64,000 nt of DNA from Hormiphora californensis (Eukaryota > Ctenophora > Tentaculata > Cydippida > Pleurobrachiidae), in assembly GCA_020137815.1 (NCBI GenBank), contig CM035362.1, positions 5,943,715 through 6,007,714 on the forward strand, given 5' to 3'. The position numbers and the translations under genes were made by a program. Positions 52,302 to 62,418 of the stretch are shown here, in pieces. The notes under the pieces are model-generated. The model did no database searches and had not been told where the DNA came from. It saw only the letters and a list, made by a program, of their open reading frames with translations. How positions within the stretch are numbered: position 1 is the stretch's first letter; each line of letters begins with the position of its first letter.

Positions 52302-55300
52302 ATGGCAGTGAGTGGAACTGTTCTACGAGCAAAGGCTGTACTCCTAGGGGACCCAGGTGTGGGAAAAACATCTCTAACTTCAACCTTTCATAGCGAATCT
52401 GGAGGATTTCCTAAAGCCTATACTATGACGACAGGTATACTAAATTGTACATACATATAATCTTTCCCCCAAATATTTGGATCATGATTGATCATGTGTA
52501 CATTTTCAATTCCGCTAAATCGAACAACACCAAAAATGTTTGTTTATGATTTGACAAAGTAAAAATGAAAACAATTTTCAGATTATTAATTGTTAGACAG
52601 CAATACATTATAGATAACAGCGGGTGGTTTACAACACATTCTTCCTTCTATCATTCGGTCGGCTTTGAGATTTTATGATATTAAACATTAGAACTAGTTT
52701 CCCGTTTATTTTCAATATCTTCACAGCGAAATACTGGATTCCTGATATCAGGAACCGACCGACACAAGTAAACAACCAATCAGAACTCGTTATTTAGGTC
52801 ACGTGACTGGTTATCAGCCAATCAGGGACCAGTATTTCCTGATTCGGTCGGTTCCTGCCTGATATTGTCTAGCACAACAACTTTTCTCGCACTGTGACTA
52901 TTGTTTTTTAAAACAGATCCTCTACTCATGGCGATATAAATTATTGGATTCAAAGTAGAATTCAATGGCGCTAGAATGGTATATCCAAAAAATAGTAATA
53001 TCATCAAACTTAAAGGTCTACTCTGCATCTGTATCTCAATAGATTGATCACTCAATCGATCCTTGTTCATAATTATTAACTGATTACCTAAAAACACGAA
53101 AACCATGCTAAATAAACTGAAACCGTTCATAAACAAAACCCTGAGTGTGCTACGAAGGGACCGAGAACTGCTATTACGAACTGGGTTCAAGAATCTTTGG
53201 AAAAGATGAAACACAGTCATAGCACCACATACGGCACCGGCACTTTGAAATATCCAGCTAGGCACTGAATACACTATCTCTAAACTATAAGACGAAATAT
53301 AAAATGTATTGACGTGTAAACCCTCCTGAGGAAAACAAATTTGATTGTAATTCAGATGTACCAATTCGTTTGAAATGTAACCGGCATAAAATGAGTAAAA
53401 CCCTTGTACAAATGTCGTGATACCAAGACATACCCATAGGGAGCCGAAAAACGGTTTTCGTGATAACTCCCTAAAGGGGAATTTTATCTGTAAGAATCTC
53501 GCTACTGTAAGATAGCTGGTAATGATAAGCGGGGCATCATAAACAAATTTGTATGCAAATGAGTAAAATAAGTTTCTGTCCGTGCAATTTCGATTCAAGT
53601 AGTAATAATATTGATCTTCACATATGTCCGACTGTGTAATATCGTTAAAACAGTTTGGGTCTTTTTGTTTCCAAAGACCGACAGACAATCCATAACCGAT
53701 GATAGGACATGTGAAGAGATCGACAGTGCCGAGCACAAGGTAAAGATCTCGTGCGATTGATGATTTTTTCCGGTAGTTGTGTCGTAGTACTAGGAGATTG
53801 AGAGGAACTGCAATCACGACTAGCAGAATGAAGAAGATCATCAGTGGAAAATCTGGAATTGAAGTTCCTCCTTCACTAAAAATTGCCATGGTCTAAAAAG
53901 GGGAAATAAGAAAGTTTGTAAACATATTGCATAACTCATAACTGTATTGTATAACATAAGGGAATGGAACATAGAAATAGCAGACTGAATCAGTAGTATA
54001 ATAGTAGTATAATATTATAGTAGTATAAGAGTATATATGATAGAGGGCGATCCTAGAGAAAGAGAGCTAATGGGACTCACCTGCCATTATAACTGACTGG
54101 TGACTAGCTATGTTCTAACCCTCTTTTATCTCATATATAAGACTGTTATGTTATATGTCCTCTCCATCGCTGTGGGAGGAAGTCTTACCCCAAAGGGTCT
54201 ACTTAGATGCTCAAATTTGAGAGTCGTACCCACCATGAAAGCTCTAACACGCTTCAACACTTATCTCACTCTAGTCTAAAAATGTCTCTCACTTTCTGAA
54301 AGCCCAAAACGAGGATTTTTAAGACCATAAAAAGTGTCAAATGCGCCACATGTTAAAATTTGCACGTTATTTGGGGCCTGACAATAAATCGAGCAGCGTG
54401 TGAGATGTTACAGACATGGTGTCTGACAACCTGCTTTAAGTGGATATTGTATTAAATATACACTAAACTGCTGTTATGTAGACATCACCCACTTCATACA
54501 CACACACATCACCCACACACTTGATCAGACCTGTACGACAGGTTATTGATCACCGACCGTATAATATATACATAACTGTACGAGAGAGCCATCGCCCATC
54601 ACAATTGCACTGGTATCGTGCAGGGATCCTAAGATCATGATAATATGTCGTGATTTACAATTAACTGCTATAGTGAAGTAGTGAACAATGAACAGTTGGG
54701 CTATAGCAGTAAATCACGACATATTAATTGTAACCTGCATTACATTCGTCGAGCCGGGGAGAGGTGCCTGCCGGCACCTAAATATTGCCTAGCTAGACTG
54801 TGTTTTGTGTGTGTGAGGTTCTTTGATTGACCCCGCAAAAGGAGGGTTAGAACATAACAAGAGATGTATGTGCTATAACACCGGTGTGTATCTGTATATC
54901 GTGCCCCATCAAGTTTTTCAACTCAATTTGACTTTCTACACAACACAATCAAACTTTCACAGTTCAACAAGTAACAACAAAACGATATCACAGGTACAAC
55001 ACAACTCATTATAACCCTTCAAATATATATGTTACCTAAGCAACTCCAGACATAACTGAAGAGATAATTAAAGAGAAACAACGATTATAACAAGATATAT
55101 ATATATGTTTAAAGAGGTACTAGAGAGAGAGAGAGCTCAAATGGGCATGTATGAGATCAGGATTATTGTAGAAAAAGATTCTAACACTATTGTAATAGAG
55201 TTGCCTAGCTCGACCCCCTTTTCGCAAGCTCCTCGAAATGTTAAGGAGGGTTAGAACATAACAATAATAATTAATGATTTAAATAGAGGTGGACTGACTA

Positions 55301-56346
55301 TTATTCCCAACCTATAATTATTTGTGTTTTAATGGCCAGGGGTCATGAATGATGATATCTTATTTGCCCCTCTTCCCCTTGCCTTGCTGGACCCTGTTTC
55401 AGTACCGTACACCGAAAGAATAATTATTGAACAAAACAACATTTCCCGTGGAACGCTCTTAACATCCGCCCCATAGCATAAACCTGGTTTTTCTGGAAAG
55501 GAGAATAGCACCAAACACCAATTTAAACTAAATAACATGATTTTATAAAACACTGACAATCATCACTTACAGGTGTTCAGTTGGCAGTTAAAAGTGTGAA
55601 AATCCCTGACTCGCCCTATACTGTCGAGATGTTCGTATACGACTGTGCAGGACAAGAAACTTTCACTCCCTACGTGTCAAAAGTGCTGGGAAGCTCTGCG
55701 CTGGTGATGATTGTATTTGATGTGTGTAGTGAACCGTCCCTCAGTGCCGCTGTAAAGTGGTTTGAAAGGGTCAAGGGCGCTAACAAAGATTTCAAGGTCA
55801 GTAGATTTAGAATCTAAGGTCACTTTTTAGTTTCTTAATAGTAAATTCTACATTACACGAGTCCTAGTATTATAACTGAAATCAATATTTCATCAGAATA
55901 ACAATCTATTTTATGCAATCAGTCAATCGATCCAATTAAGAATTACAATATATTTTATTGTAACAGCACTGCAGAATATAACAATTTCTATTATTGTCTC
56001 CAGATGCATGCCGTGCTAGTAGGAAACAAGAAATACTGGTCCCTGATTGGCTGATAACCAGTCACGTGACCTAAATAACGAGTTCTGATTGGTTGTTTAC
56101 TAACTCTAAACCCTGCTCCAGATGCATGCCGTGCTGGTAGGAAACAAGACAGATCTTGAGCTACGAAGGACCGTTCCAAAATCAGAAGCAGAGGAGGCAG
56201 CCTCCAAACTGGGTTTACCCTACTTTGAATGCTCCGCAAAAGAAGGAGTAAATATAGACGATCCATTCTACTTTCTAGCCAACTGTCTATACGAACAGTA
56301 CGTTGAGCAAACACAGGAATTCCAGGAGATAGCAAATGAAGTTTGA
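52302..56346 (+). CDS. IFT27: Intraflagellar transport protein 27 (Rab-like GTPase), 3 exons
   Basis: Exons 52302-52434, 55573-55796 and 56122-56346 join in phase to 193 residues (human 186). G1 is GDPGVGKTS (about residues 15-23); the switch I side has YTMTTGVQL; G3 is YDCAGQE, with Q where human has K; G4 is GNKTD; G5 is CSAKEG. No C-terminal prenylation cysteines, as expected for IFT27, in contrast to ordinary Rabs. The family pairs with IFT25 in the IFT-B complex for ciliary transport; this role is from family knowledge. Intron 1 (3.1 kb) contains an antisense GPCR. Intron 2 contains a MITE with a duplicated acceptor. SPATA17, another ciliary gene, follows 1.1 kb downstream. Confidence 0.95.
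52749..52857 (-). mobile_element. CAGGAACC-family MITE truncating a GPCR tail
   Basis: A full 109-bp copy with exact 8-bp target duplication CCTGATAT (52741-52748 and 52858-52865). It inserted into the 3' coding end of the antisense GPCR and supplies its stop codon. Confidence 0.95.
52822..53889 (-). CDS. Intronless class A-like GPCR, nested in IFT27 intron 1
   Basis: A single 355-residue frame. TM1 has VIAVPLNLLVL (conserved Asn). TM2 has GTVDLFTCPIIGYG (conserved Asp). TM3 ends SYLTVARFLQI, so DRY is replaced by ARF. TM7 has LAPLNSTLNPIIYIAMSR (the NPxxY motif). Cysteines in the first and second extracellular loops could form the usual disulfide. Ligand unknown. It is antisense to IFT27. 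The last ten codons (EPTESGNTGP) and the stop lie inside a MITE; without the element and one target copy, the frame would run 19 codons past the Arg before the junction, to a stop at 52681-52683. The receptor tail has therefore been replaced by transposon sequence. Confidence 0.85.
   Translation of the reverse strand: MAIFSEGGTSIPDFPLMIFFILLVVIAVPLNLLVLRHNYRKKSSIARDLYLVLGTVDLFTCPIIGYGLSVGLWKQKDPNCFNDITQSDICEDQYYYYLNRNCTDRNLFYSFAYKFVYDAPLIITSYLTVARFLQIKFPFRELSRKPFFGSLWVCLGITTFVQGFYSFYAGYISNELVHLNYNQICFPQEGLHVNTFYISSYSLEIVYSVPSWIFQSAGAVCGAMTVFHLFQRFLNPVRNSSSRSLRSTLRVLFMNGFSLFSMVFVFLGNQLIIMNKDRLSDQSIEIQMQSRPLSLMILLFFGYTILAPLNSTLNPIIYIAMSRGSVLKNNSHSARKVVVLDNIRQEPTESGNTGP
53890..55572. other. Remainder of IFT27 intron 1
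   Basis: Holds the GPCR upstream region, a MITE (54641-54727) with ends AATATGTCGTGATTTAC and TAAATCACGACATATT, and three members of the GGGTTAGAACATAAC family (54112 minus, 54838 and 55242 plus). No other gene seen. Confidence 0.6.
55205..55262 (+). repeat. GGGTTAGAACATAAC short repeat, longer form
   Basis: Reads GCCTAGCTCGACCCCC, a short spacer, then AAGGAGGGTTAGAACATAAC. The same two blocks occur at 54787-54858 and, in reverse, at 28362-28432. No coding potential. Confidence 0.65.
55999..56148 (+). mobile_element. Truncated MITE between duplicated IFT27 exon 3 acceptors
   Basis: A 32-bp direct repeat (55999-56030 and 56117-56148) contains TCCAG and the first 27 bases of exon 3. The two copies differ at one base, a synonymous CTA/CTG leucine. 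Between them lies a MITE core (AAATACTGGTCC to GGTTGTTTACT) lacking both termini. Splicing to the upstream acceptor would give nine correct codons, then MITE codons and a stop. Confidence 0.92.
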
Positions 56347-56852
56347 GGGAAAATGTCCTGTGTGTGTGTTTGGCGATATAAGTTCAATATAACGATAATG
56401 GAACATTGTTTTACTTATTTGATGCTGTTGTTGGGTACGAGGTCGCCCCTTTTTCCCTCCCTCCTGTGATGTGCTCTCTCGACGAGATGTTGCAGTACGA
56501 GAGGGTGGGTACATTAGCTATGTTGTTGGGATGTGTCTATAATTGTGGTTCAGAGTATGATGACATGATGACATGACATGTTATTGTAATATGGCTGGTC
56601 CAATTGATATAATTTGGGAGTTGACCAATTACCAGTAGTCGTGGTATTCCCCCCCCCCCTTGTAAAGTATATCTCAGTCTCACCCACCTCCCCTCCCCCA
56701 ACTGCCCCAAGCAACAATACAGTGGCAATGTCTCACCACTCCTCAACATGTCCTAACCACGCCCTAAAACACCCCTAACCACGTCCTAAAACACACCTAA
56801 CCACGTCCTAAAACACCCCTAACCACGTCCTAAAACACCCCTAACCACTATT

Positions 56853-57432
56853 GGTGGGCGGACTCTAGTGCTAACGGACTCTTTATCTAAATCCAAGGCG
56901 GACTCTATATCTAAAAACGGACTCTTTATCTACAGTTAGATTTTGAAAAAAGTTTAGATAAAGAGTCCTCCCTGTGTAGACTTTTTAGATAAAGAGTCCG
57001 CCCTGTGTAGAATTTTTAGATATAGAGTCCTCTAGTACATTTTGGCGCCAAATCCTCCAACCCGGACTCTATGTCTAAAATCCTAACCCAACCCAAAACC
57101 TAACCCTAACACTAACCCTAACCCTAACCTCGAACCCAAATAACGGCCCTAACACTTCTAAATTAGTATAGGGGTAGAGCAAACTCTCGTTTCCGGCCTA
57201 ACGGCCGAAATCTCGAGTTCGCGGCGAAAGGCGGACTCTATATCTAATTTAGATTTATGTAGATATAGAGTCCACTTTGTTTAGACTTTTTAGATAAAGA
57301 GTCCGCCCTGTGTAGACTTTTTAGATAAAGAGTCCTCCTAGAGTTTAGACTTATTTGGACTCTTTATCTAAATCTAAATTTAGATATAGAGTCCACTGTA
57401 GACTTAGAGTGTAGCACTAGAGTCCGCACACC
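56853..57432. mobile_element. 580-bp MITE with TAGATAAAGAGTCC repeats and telomere-like core
   Basis: Ends GGTGGGCGGACTCTAGTGCT and AGCACTAGAGTCCGCACACC. Exact 9-bp duplication ACCACTATT (56844-56852 and 57433-57441). The interior alternates GGACTCTTTATCTAAA and its complement. A core at 57080-57140 has several CTAACC and CCCTAA telomere-like units. Lies between IFT27 and SPATA17. Confidence 0.85.
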
Positions 57433-57486
57433 ACCACTATTATGTAGCAGTATATGAAGACATAGTGATTGTATGATGAAGTGAGG

Positions 57487-60400
57487 ATGTCTGCGTTACT
57501 TTACATCAAGCACTGGGACGACAGGTGCAGCGTTGTAGATGAGGTACATAATACACATACATAATACACAATACACATACACAATACACATACATAATAC
57601 ACATGTACACAATACACAATACACATACACAATACACATACATAATACACATACATAATACACATACATAATACACATACATAATACACATACATAATAC
57701 AGATACAAAATACACATACATAATACACATACATAATATACATACATAATACGCATACATAATACACATACATAATACACATACATAATACACATACATA
57801 ATACACAATACACATATATCCAGCTTTTAAGGCCAGAGGGGGGGTCCGAGGGTCAAAAAATGCACTTTTCTGAGATTTACATATGTGATGTAACTCGGAG
57901 GTAGGAAAGTTTTGGATAGGGTAGCTGCACACCAAGTGTATCAGGAGGCCCTGTTTTTTGAGGTTAACTTTTCGCCCAAAATGAATGTAAACCTCAAAAA
58001 AGCTTGTATTTGTGTCACCTACACAGATGAAAATGGTACCAATCGATAGATCTTATCAAGGAGACCAAGTATTCAAAGTTTCAGAGGTCTAAGCCATATA
58101 GTTGTTCAGATATTTGAGGTTAACATATCTCCCAAAAAACAACCTTTTGTTGGATAACTTGAGGTCCACAATTTCACTTTGTGCACCACTTCCTGAAGAG
58201 ACGGCTAGGACCTGGGCCTTGAAACTTGGCAGTTATGATCCTGAGATGGTGAACTAAAAATCTGGTGTAGCGATTTTTGATTTAGGCCCTAGTTCCTGAA
58301 ATATTGAGGTTAACATTTGAAAAAGCTTGATTTTTGAAACGTTAACCTCAATATTTCAGGAACTAGGGCCTAAATCAAAAATCGCTACACCAGATTTTTA
58401 GTTCACCATCTCAGGATCATAACTGCCAAGTTTCAAGGCCCAGGTACTAGCCGTCTCTTCAGGAAGTGGTGCATAAAGTGAAAAAAATGTTCTGAAATAT
58501 TCAACAAAAGGTTGTTTTTTGGGAGATATGTTAACCTCAAATATCTGAACAACTATATGGCTTAAAGCTCTGAAACTTTGAACACTTGGTCTCCTTGATA
58601 AGATCTATCGATTGGTACCATTTTCATCTGTGTAGGTGACGTTAATACAAGCTTTTTTGAGGTTTACATTCATTTTGGGCGAAAAGTTAACCTCAATTTT
58701 CTCCTTAACGGTGCGCGCTAAAACGATTCCAACTATTTCATCTGATCCGGCTCTTCGAGCCGGACCAAACCCCGAAAGTGACTTTTTAGACCCCCCGACC
58801 CCCCCTCTGGCCTTAAAACCAATTGGGCAATTGGAGTCCCTGGTTCAATTCCCGGTCAAACCCAATGGCCAATATTTTTCGATTTTCTTCCTATTTAATT
58901 CTTGCTCAGATCTCATTATTCAGAACGTTCAGATCGTTACGTCATGATGAAGAAAAATTGTTAATGTCAACCAGTTATAATTATAACCCCTCTCTCCAGG
59001 TGTTCAAAGCAGCGAGGGAAGCGGAGGAAAATAGGAAGCGAGAGTATGACGCTGCCATCCATATTCAGGCCGTTATGAGGGGTGTAAGATTGAGGCAATT
59101 TGTGAAATATCTCCACATGTGCGCTGTCAGAATACAGGTATGAGTGCAGGAACCGACCGAATCAGGAAATACTGGTCCCTGATTGGCTGATAACCAGTCA
59201 CGTGACCTAAATAACGAGTTCTGATTGGTTGTTTACTTGTTTCGGTCGGTTCCTGTATGAGTGTCACGTGACACGTCTCTTGCTCGACCCCGTGCAAATG
59301 TAAAGGAGGGTTAGAACATAACAAACGACTCTAGGGGGTAGGGGGAATTCTAGCCTTGGACAATTTCACAATTTGTCTCTATAGTGTTCAAAGTTTGTTT
59401 CCTAATTCAGATGGCATGGAGAGGATACCTCGGCAGGAAATCATACTACAAGCAGCTTGCTATCAAAGTGGAGCAGCAGCAATTGAATTGCTATCACGCA
59501 ATGGCAACGAAAATCAAAGCGATTTGGAAAGGTCACTATGTGCGAACCCGGGTTTACGACTTTTATGGAATGAAGAGGTGAGTCAGTGGTAGAAGCTGTA
59601 TTGAGAATTGCCAGAGGGTGTCCAAGGGTAAAAAAGTGCACTTTTCTGAGGTTTACATATGTGCATTATATGTTTCCATATGGTGGGCGGACTCTAGTGC
59701 TAACGGACTCTTTATCTAAATCCAAGGCGGACTCTATATCTAAAAACGGACTCTTTATCTACAGTTAGACTTTGAAAAAAGTTTAGATAAAGAGTCCTCC
59801 CTGTGTAGACTTTTTAGATAAAGAGTCCGCCCTGTGTAGAATTTTTAGATATAGAGTCCTCTAGTACATTTTGGCGCCAAATCCTCCAACCCGGACTCTA
59901 TGTCTAAAATCCTAACCCTAACACTAACCCTAACCCTAACCTCGAACCCAAATAACGGCCCTAACACTTCTAAATTAGTATAGGGGTAGAGCAAACTCTC
60001 GTTTCCGGCCTAACGGCCGAAATCTCGAGTTCCCGGCGAAAGGCGGACTCTATATCTAATTTAGACTTATGTAGATATATACCCTGCTAACTTAAATAAC
60101 CCGCCAGTGGCGAGAAGTCCCACTAGCGCGCTCTCAATAAACAGCCAGTCCAGCGGCAGATTATTTCCCACTGGCAGGTTATTTATTTTGAACTCCTATG
60201 TAACATTCAAAGTGTGTGTAAATGATCAGTTCTTACTAAAATACAGAGGGAACACTATGTGCAACACTTACACACTACATTGGAGAGAAAGAAAGGACAC
60301 ATTCCGTCAATTACTCTCTCTTTATCTCCCCTTTTGTCTCACTATCTCTTCCTCTGTGTTATGTGTGACATGCCCCTTATCAGGCTATTTCTTTCACTCT

Positions 60401-62029
60401 CTTTCCTTAGCAACAGCTTAGTAACTGTTACCAAACAGTGTACACTCAATTGTGGGGTGTTTTTAACTATTTCTCAGTTCACTTTGTGTGTTTTGATTAG
60501 TGTTCTCTCTCTTGTTAGTGTGTAATACTTGAAACAAACAACTAAAGCAGGGTATATAACCTATAAACTCTTGCCACAGACGCGTTATAGGTTTAAACCC
60601 CTCCGCCTTTCCCTCGGCTACGCCTCGGCATCGTCGTCGTGATTTAAACCAGTTTATCCGCCGCTGGCGGATAAACTACAGCTACCTTCTCCCAGCGGCG
60701 CGCTGGGATAAAGGTATCTGAAATAACGCGCCACTGGCAAGAGTTTATACCTCATATAGAGTCCACTTTGTTTAGACTTTTTAGATAAAGAGTCCACCCT
60801 GTGTAGACCCCAGTATCAAAGTTCGGGTATCCAGGGATCCTGGCTGCTAGTCAATTTTAGCGCCAAAATATCTAGTCAATTTTCTAAAATGGGAAAATTA
60901 TAGTGAGAAATTGAGAAAATGGTATATTTACTGTTGTAGCACATTTAAAAAAACAAGGTAAATAGGGATGACAAACTTCAAATCACCATAGATATGTATT
61001 TTCTCTAATTTACAGAACATTGTTTTGCTCTGATTTTCACCACCTCCATTCTTACATTTTCCATCAGTGGTGTAGTGGTTACACCATGGACTCTCACCCC
61101 GATGATCAGGGTTCGAATCCTTATGGGGTGATTTGGCTTACTTTTTACTTTCATGATTTTTTTCTCTCTTTATTCATACCAGTGTGTTGTAACATGACAC
61201 TGATAGTGATAACATCACAATATCATAGAAGAACGCTTGTCAGTACATATGTGTGAGATCTCGCTCATCGATGTCAGGATCTCTAGTCGGTAGAGAGGGA
61301 GCCTAGGAGGTAGCCTATGATAGTCACGGATCCCGCAGCGCACGATCCCCAGGTTTGACATAAATCCAAAACGTTATTTTTTTAAATGTTTTGTTTTTTA
61401 TATAATAATCTAGTTAATTAATCAATTCGTTGAAACTTAATTCTTAAAATAGAAAAATGTGTTTCCGTCCTAGTCAAATTTAAAAAAAAATTTAGGATCC
61501 TAGTCGGATTGAGATACTTTGACACTGGGGTGTAGACTTTTTAGATAAAGAGTCCTCCTAGAGTTTATAATTATTTGGACTCTTTATCTAAATCTAAATT
61601 TAGATATAGAGTCCACTGTAGACTTAGAGTGTAGCACTAGAGTCCGCACACCAGGGTAGCTGCATGCCAAGTGTATCAGGAAGCCCTGTTTTTAGTTTAA
61701 CTTTTAGTCTGACTGAATAAATCCCCCCCATTCCCTAAACAAGAGGTAATTCCCCCAGGTACCTCCTGGCCCTCCAAGAGAAGAATGAAATACTGGTCCC
61801 TGATTGGCTGATAACCAGTCACGTGACCTAAATAACGAGTTCTGATTGGTTGTTTACTTGTTCCAGGTACCTCCTTGCCCTCCAAGAAAAGAATGAAGTG
61901 GTGCGAGCGAGGTTACGAGAATACGAACTAGAAATGCGAGATCGAGAAGAGTTGGAGAGAGAACTGAAGGCACTCGAGGAACATAATCAGTATGCGAGGA
62001 GCTGTCATTTCATGGTGTCCACCAAAGTG
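57487..62029 (+). CDS. SPATA17: SPATA17-like IQ-motif protein, exons 1-4 (continues beyond window)
   Basis: Exons 57487-57543, 59000-59137, 59411-59577 and 61867-62029 agree in phase. Exon 1 reads MSALLYIKHWDDRCSVVDE, matching the RNSVVD segment of the vertebrate protein. IQ motifs follow: AAIHIQAVMRGVRLRQFVKY, AVRIQMAWRGYLGRKSYY and ATKIKAIWKGHYVRTRVYDF. Then comes an acidic-basic coiled coil (LREYELEMRDREELERELKA) and YARSCHFMVSTKV, the counterpart of human HYLLSTK. About 175 residues of a ~360-residue family are present; the rest lies right of the window. IQ motifs bind calmodulin; vertebrate SPATA17 is linked to sperm flagella and ciliary axonemes (family knowledge). MITEs sit at the exon 2 donor and exon 4 acceptor. 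Confidence 0.88.
57544..57812 (+). repeat. 13-bp minisatellite starting at the SPATA17 exon 1 donor
   Basis: TACATAATACACA units begin within the donor GTACATAATAC itself and run about 260 bases, giving 20 or so copies. The minus-strand CIMYVYYVCVL frames over it are artefacts. Confidence 0.9.
57824..58820. mobile_element. 1.0-kb foldback element in SPATA17 intron 1
   Basis: CTTTTAAGGCCAGAGGGGGG is mirrored by CCCCCCTCTGGCCTTAAAAC. The arms contain TGAGGTTAACATATCTCCCA and its complement, centred near 58320. Pieces of a second copy flank the nested elements at 59610-59680 and 61653-61710. Confidence 0.85.
59147..59255 (+). mobile_element. CAGGAACC-family MITE at the SPATA17 exon 2 donor
   Basis: A full 109-bp copy. 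Its target duplication TATGAGTG (59139-59146 and 59256-59263) is donor positions +2 to +9, immediately after exon 2. A GGGTTAGAACATAAC repeat follows at 59307. Confidence 0.95.
60079..60755. mobile_element. Insertion with TACCCTGCTAACTTAAATAA-type ends
   Basis: Contains CCGCCAGTGGCGAG, CGCCGCTGGCGGAT and CGCGCCACTGGCAAG, related GC-rich inverted motifs at several places. Its mosaic structure suggests a palindromic element. No coding frame recognised. The 104-codon frame near its left end is pyrimidine-rich and has no known match. Confidence 0.5.
60807..61530. mobile_element. 724-bp element with 8-bp target duplication and tRNA-like interior
   Basis: CCCAGTATCAAAG at the left is mirrored by CTTTGACACTGGG at the right. 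GTGTAGAC flanks both ends. A hAT-like non-autonomous element is the simplest reading. It carries a tRNA-Glu-like segment. Confidence 0.75.
61061..61131 (+). pseudogene. tRNA-Glu(CTC)-like sequence within a mobile element
   Basis: GTGGTGTAGTGGTTACACC is an A-box region, GGTTCGAATCC is a perfect B box, and GACTCTCACCCC fits an anticodon loop with CTC. The acceptor stem does not pair (TCCATCA against TGGGGTG), so a working tRNA is unlikely; a SINE-type relic is more plausible. Confidence 0.5.
61755..61897 (+). mobile_element. Truncated MITE between duplicated SPATA17 exon 4 acceptors
   Basis: A 35-bp direct repeat (61755-61789 and 61863-61897) contains CCAG and the first 31 bases of exon 4. The copies differ at two bases, both synonymous (CTG/CTT Leu, GAG/GAA Glu). 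A MITE core (about 61790-61862) lacks both termini. Splicing to the upstream acceptor would run into a stop in the MITE. Confidence 0.92.
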
Positions 62030-62198
62030 GTAGGTCTTAACAATCAACATCATCAATATTCAATAACTAGAAAGCCCATTGTTAAGTCCTACAACAGCCC
62101 CCTTCACCCGTCTCTATGTCTCTCTCCCCCTTTCACTCTTCGTCTCTCCATGTCGGGGTAAAGAATACGGAGGTTGGTAGTGGTAGAGCGCTGGTGAT

Positions 62199-62262
62199 AT
62201 GTATGCCAGGAGCTGTCATTTCATGGTGTCCACCAAAGTGGTAGGTCTGAATTAACCATCAA
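62199..62262 (+). repeat. Duplicated 3' end of SPATA17 exon 4 with its donor
   Basis: Near-copy of about 61990-62050: GGAGCTGTCATTTCATGGTG and TCCACCAAAGTGGTAGGTCT recur about 200 bases downstream. It duplicates the last ~40 exon bases, the donor and early intron. No MITE sequence was recognised between the copies. Confidence 0.85.
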
Positions 62263-62418
62263 CATCATCATCAACAATAATAGCATATATTGAATAAACA
62301 CACAATAATATGGATATAGTGAGATCATTACTAATGATTCATTAGGATAGCGAGATCGATATATCTTGTCAGTTCCTCAGTCCCATTATATGCTACCAGT
62401 GACTATTCATTAATCATT

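Larger units (their letters stand above)
59682..61652. mobile_element. Second copy of the 580-bp MITE, split by two later insertions
   Basis: 59682-60078 and pieces at 60756-60806 and 61531-61652 reconstruct the same order as 56853-57432, including the telomere-like core (59910-59945). The breaks hold two insertions (60079-60755 and 60807-61530). It is itself inserted in a relative of the 57824-58820 foldback. Confidence 0.85.

Noticed and set aside
56119-56121. Reading IFT27 exon 3 as starting at its own ATG (56122)
   Set aside because: That ATG is the first codon of an internal exon preceded by TCCAG; phase and alignment to IFT27 require splicing from 55796.
56853-57432. An interstitial telomere from a chromosome fusion
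   Set aside because: The CCCTAA units are embedded in a MITE that occurs twice with the same internal order and has a target duplication.
57496-57935. Cys/Tyr/Val-rich repetitive proteins on the minus strand
   Set aside because: All three overlapping frames read the 13-bp TACATAATACACA minisatellite next to the SPATA17 exon 1 donor.
61061-61131. A functional tRNA-Glu gene
   Set aside because: A and B boxes and anticodon are plausible, but the acceptor stem does not pair and it sits inside a mobile element.
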